Source of the DNA: Chloroflexota bacterium
GTDB lineage: Bacteria > Chloroflexota > Ktedonobacteria > Ktedonobacterales > Ktedonobacteraceae
Reading direction: 5' to 3'
Length of the DNA stretch: 64,000 bases
Assembly (NCBI GenBank): GCA_902810755.1
Contig: CADDYT010000006.1
Location: forward strand, 1-64,000
Shown: positions 62,000 through 64,000 of the stretch, piece by piece
Position numbering within the stretch: position 1 is the stretch's first letter
Layout: every line of letters starts with the position of its first letter
The notes under the pieces: generated by a model
What the model saw: the letters and a program-made list of their open reading frames with translations, nothing else
What the model was told of the DNA's origin: nothing
The model's database searches: none
Program-made: the position numbers and the translations under genes

Positions 62000-62042
62000 A
62001 GGCCGGTGATAGATATTCTGGTGGAATATCTATCACCGGCCT
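62000..62042. terminator. Bidirectional terminator between ftsZ and KGG gene
   Basis: A perfect 19-bp-arm hairpin (62000-62018 and 62024-62042) with a 5-base loop, followed by CGTTTTC on the plus strand. It lies between convergent genes and probably ends both transcripts. Confidence 0.7.
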
Positions 62043-62072
62043 CGTTTTCAAGCGAACAGCGTTACGCCGGAA

Positions 62073-62348
62073 TTATTCTTTTTCAGGTGCGGCAGAGATG
62101 CGCCCCCGCTCTCCACCCTTTTTGCCAATACGCGAATAGAACTCAGACCCCTGCTGGCGCTTGGTCGACTCCCCGCCCTTTTTCCCGATCTCAGCGTAGA
62201 ATTGCGGGCCGCGCTTCTCTTTCACGGTCTCCCCGCCCTTCTTGCCGATGCGCGAATAGAATTCGGGGCCGTACTTTTCCCGTACCGCCTGTCCACCATG
62301 CTTTGCCTTTTGCGAGCCTGGCTCCGGTCCACGTTTGTTGTTTGCCAT
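62073..62348 (-). CDS. KGG-repeat general stress protein
   Basis: A 91-residue hydrophilic protein with three copies of a KGG unit (YSRIGKKGGE, YAEIGKKGGE, YSRIGKKGGE) and a related HGGQAVREKYGPEF start. The family (Con-10/GsiB-like) is induced by stress or desiccation and is thought to be disordered or chaperone-like. The start MANNKRG has GAGGCGG upstream. It is convergent to ftsZ. Confidence 0.92.
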   Translation of the reverse strand: MANNKRGPEPGSQKAKHGGQAVREKYGPEFYSRIGKKGGETVKEKRGPQFYAEIGKKGGESTKRQQGSEFYSRIGKKGGERGRISAAPEKE

Positions 62349-62461
62349 AACAATCCGCCTCTCTTTCACTCAAACTTACCACTTGCACCCACAGACAGAC
62401 AACTTCGGCGAGATGTTCCCCACAGAGAGACAGGCTCTCCACAAAAACATCTCGCGCCTTC

Positions 62462-63328
62462 CTACTCCACTTGCTGTCCTCGCGCCTGCGCCACACGGTT
62501 CGCGATCATGGCCGCAGTGATGCCCGCGCCAACGCCATTATCGATGTTGACAACGGACAGGCCTGGCGCACACGTCTGTAACATTGCAAGTAACGCGGCA
62601 AGCCCCTTGCCACCTATTCCATAGCCAATCGATGTAGGCAGGCCGATGACAGGAACAGGAACCAGCCCTGCAACTACCGACGGCAATGCCCCATCCATAC
62701 CGGCAGCTACGATGATCGAATCTACGCCGGATGTAAGTAGGTCACGCAGGGGATGCATCAAACGATGCAAACCTGCAACACCCACATCATAGATACATGT
62801 GACATGACAGCCCATCTCCCCGGCAATGAGCGCAGCCTCTTCCGCCACCGGAATATCAGATGTGCCTGCGCTGATGACCCCCACCTGCCCGCCGGTGCGC
62901 CTTTGCACGTAGTCGGGCCGGTAGATGACCATTGCACGAGCCGCCTCCCGCTCACGTATATGGTAATCGCGAAACGTCTCCCGCAGCGCCGGTCGCGCCT
63001 CCGGGCGCACACGACTGATGATCGCGCGCCCGGTTCCCGCCAGCAGTCCCTGCGCCATCGCGATGATCTGTTCTGTCCCCTTGGTTTCGCCCAGAATGAC
63101 TTCCGGGACTCCCTTGCGAAACTCACGCCCGGCATCGGGCCTCGTTTCAATTGCCTGTGCGCTTGCCGCTCCCTCACCGGGGTGAATTCCCTCTAATGAC
63201 TCACCGGAAAGCACCTCCGCACCTCCTTCTCTCCCTGCTCCTCCACTCTGTCCAGCCGGTTGCTGAAATACCTCTTCCCCAAACCACTGGCTCAAAAGCT
63301 CCAATCTATCATCAGTATGAAAATTCAC
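62462..63328 (-). CDS. larB: LarB-like nickel-pincer cofactor biosynthesis carboxylase
   Basis: About 289 residues. The conserved C-terminal domain is AIR-carboxylase-like: GVPEVILGETKGTEQI, RRTGGQVGVISAGTSDIPVAEEAALIA, GVAGLHRLM and IVAAGMDGALPSVVAGLVPVPVIGLPTSIGYG. LarB carboxylates and opens nicotinate adenine dinucleotide for the lactate racemase cofactor. The first 70 residues are not well conserved. The start is uncertain: GTG at 63328 has GAGG upstream, TTG at 63388 has none. No larC or larE is next to it in this window. Confidence 0.88.
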   Translation of the reverse strand: MNFHTDDRLELLSQWFGEEVFQQPAGQSGGAGREGGAEVLSGESLEGIHPGEGAASAQAIETRPDAGREFRKGVPEVILGETKGTEQIIAMAQGLLAGTGRAIISRVRPEARPALRETFRDYHIREREAARAMVIYRPDYVQRRTGGQVGVISAGTSDIPVAEEAALIAGEMGCHVTCIYDVGVAGLHRLMHPLRDLLTSGVDSIIVAAGMDGALPSVVAGLVPVPVIGLPTSIGYGIGGKGLAALLAMLQTCAPGLSVVNIDNGVGAGITAAMIANRVAQARGQQVE

Positions 63329-63657
63329 GGCAATACACACCTCACGAAGTTTTGCATAAAACGTTCGGCAATCTGGGAAAATCTCCAACCAGACTTAGTT
63401 TAACACAGTTTCCCTTCATTGAGCAAGATGAGAAGCGTCGTATTTCAATACATTTCAAATATATCTCGGAAATTGCGTTCAACTACCATACAGTATACTC
63501 ATGCATGCAAATGCTGATATGGCGCACCCGCTCATCGTATGCCTCCGGGAAGATTGCTCACGGGATGCTTTTTTCAAACAGAACGTACCTCTGAATGATT
63601 GCTATACGTTATGATATATGTATGACTATTCTGGAAAAGGGTAGAGACAGGAAAAAG

Positions 63658-64000
63658 ATGAATCGTCGTATTTTTTTGCTCGCGTTCGTCTGTGGGTGCC
63701 TGGCGCTGCTCGCCGCCTGTGGCTCGGCGACGAATAGCGCGCTGCAACCGCAGAAAACGGTAACAATCGGGCCATCGTTTCAGGCGCAGCTTTCGCCAAT
63801 TCCCACGAGAGCGCCCTACGCCTGCGGGTCATGGGCCTCCAATAACGCGCCCGGCCCCTATTCAACCATTACCATCTACGCGCGATTGACAAAAAATAGT
63901 AAAGGGGTCGGCGGGGCAACCGCGACGGGGGTAGTGCATTTTCAAGAGGGGGATATGCAGTTTGATACGCAGCCAACAAGCGATAGTGGGGGCTATGTCT
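63658..64000 (+). CDS. Lipoprotein, cut by the window end
   Basis: At least 114 residues, 3' end missing. The N-terminus MNRRIFLLAFVCGCLALLAAC is a lipoprotein signal peptide with lipobox LLAAC (Cys 21). The next 50 residues are Ser/Thr/Gln-rich, then TITIYARLTKNSKGVGG begins a beta-rich domain, possibly Ig-like. An AGACAGGAAAAAG ribosome binding site supports this start. It is anchored on the outer face of the membrane. Confidence 0.75.
   Translation, partial: MNRRIFLLAFVCGCLALLAACGSATNSALQPQKTVTIGPSFQAQLSPIPTRAPYACGSWASNNAPGPYSTITIYARLTKNSKGVGGATATGVVHFQEGDMQFDTQPTSDSGGYV

Noticed and set aside
1..64000. tRNA, rRNA, CRISPR and insertion sequences
   Set aside because: None was recognised by eye. 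A tRNAscan-SE, Infernal or ISfinder search would be needed to exclude small or degenerate ones.

Overview
The window looks like a chromosomal segment of a Ktedonobacteria-type Chloroflexota, judged only from the sequence. It is moderately GC-rich. It carries MraY and MurE homologues and an FtsZ with unusual extensions, very large membrane histidine kinases, a SigR/RsrA-like pair, and a MoxR/DUF58/VWA cluster joined to an ABC exporter. No rRNA, tRNA, CRISPR array or intact insertion sequence was recognised. About 50 protein genes are called on both strands.

Layout. 1-3.5 kb: a long nested inverted repeat, a small zinc-finger-like protein, and three tandem paralogous SAM methyltransferases (minus strand). 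3.7-5.9 kb: a PAS-GAF-PAS histidine kinase. 6-19.3 kb: a compact plus-strand run with a large membrane protein, ABC ATPase and permease, Gln-rich membrane protein, MoxR ATPase, DUF58 protein and two BatA/VWA membrane proteins, i.e. an envelope or chaperone-type module. 19.3-28.5 kb: single metabolic and accessory genes (nucleotidyltransferase-like, DinB, GNAT, class II aldolase, MFS, HEAT-repeat protein, LLM oxidoreductase, CcdA, DUF2085). 28.5-29.8 kb: a divergent RsrA-like anti-sigma and SigR-like sigma pair.

29.8-34.9 kb holds the most striking locus. On the minus strand, behind a well-formed promoter, lie a 66-residue peptide gene with Trp at position -3 from its C-terminus, a polyprenyl-synthetase-family gene with aspartate-rich motifs, and a 987-residue multi-TM histidine kinase. 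This matches the parts of the Bacillus ComX-ComQ-ComP isoprenylated-pheromone system, but with a classical HisKA kinase core and no adjacent ComA. A short MarR-like protein follows.

35-41.8 kb: an amino acid permease with a long leader, a queuosine salvage protein, MurE and a C-terminally extended MraY. 42-49.5 kb: a RimK-like ATP-grasp protein, an ABC exporter with a decayed FHA remnant, a membrane-anchored beta-propeller and a paralogous ABC exporter with an intact C-terminal FHA domain, possibly one modification/export system. 49.7-64 kb: glycogen debranching enzyme, YqeY, an unknown protein, leucine dehydrogenase, MFS, patatin, HAD, ABM, SDR, a tiny Lys-rich protein, FtsZ, a KGG-repeat stress protein, LarB, and a lipoprotein cut by the window end. 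Several intergenic gaps hold long, nearly perfect, sometimes nested inverted repeats.
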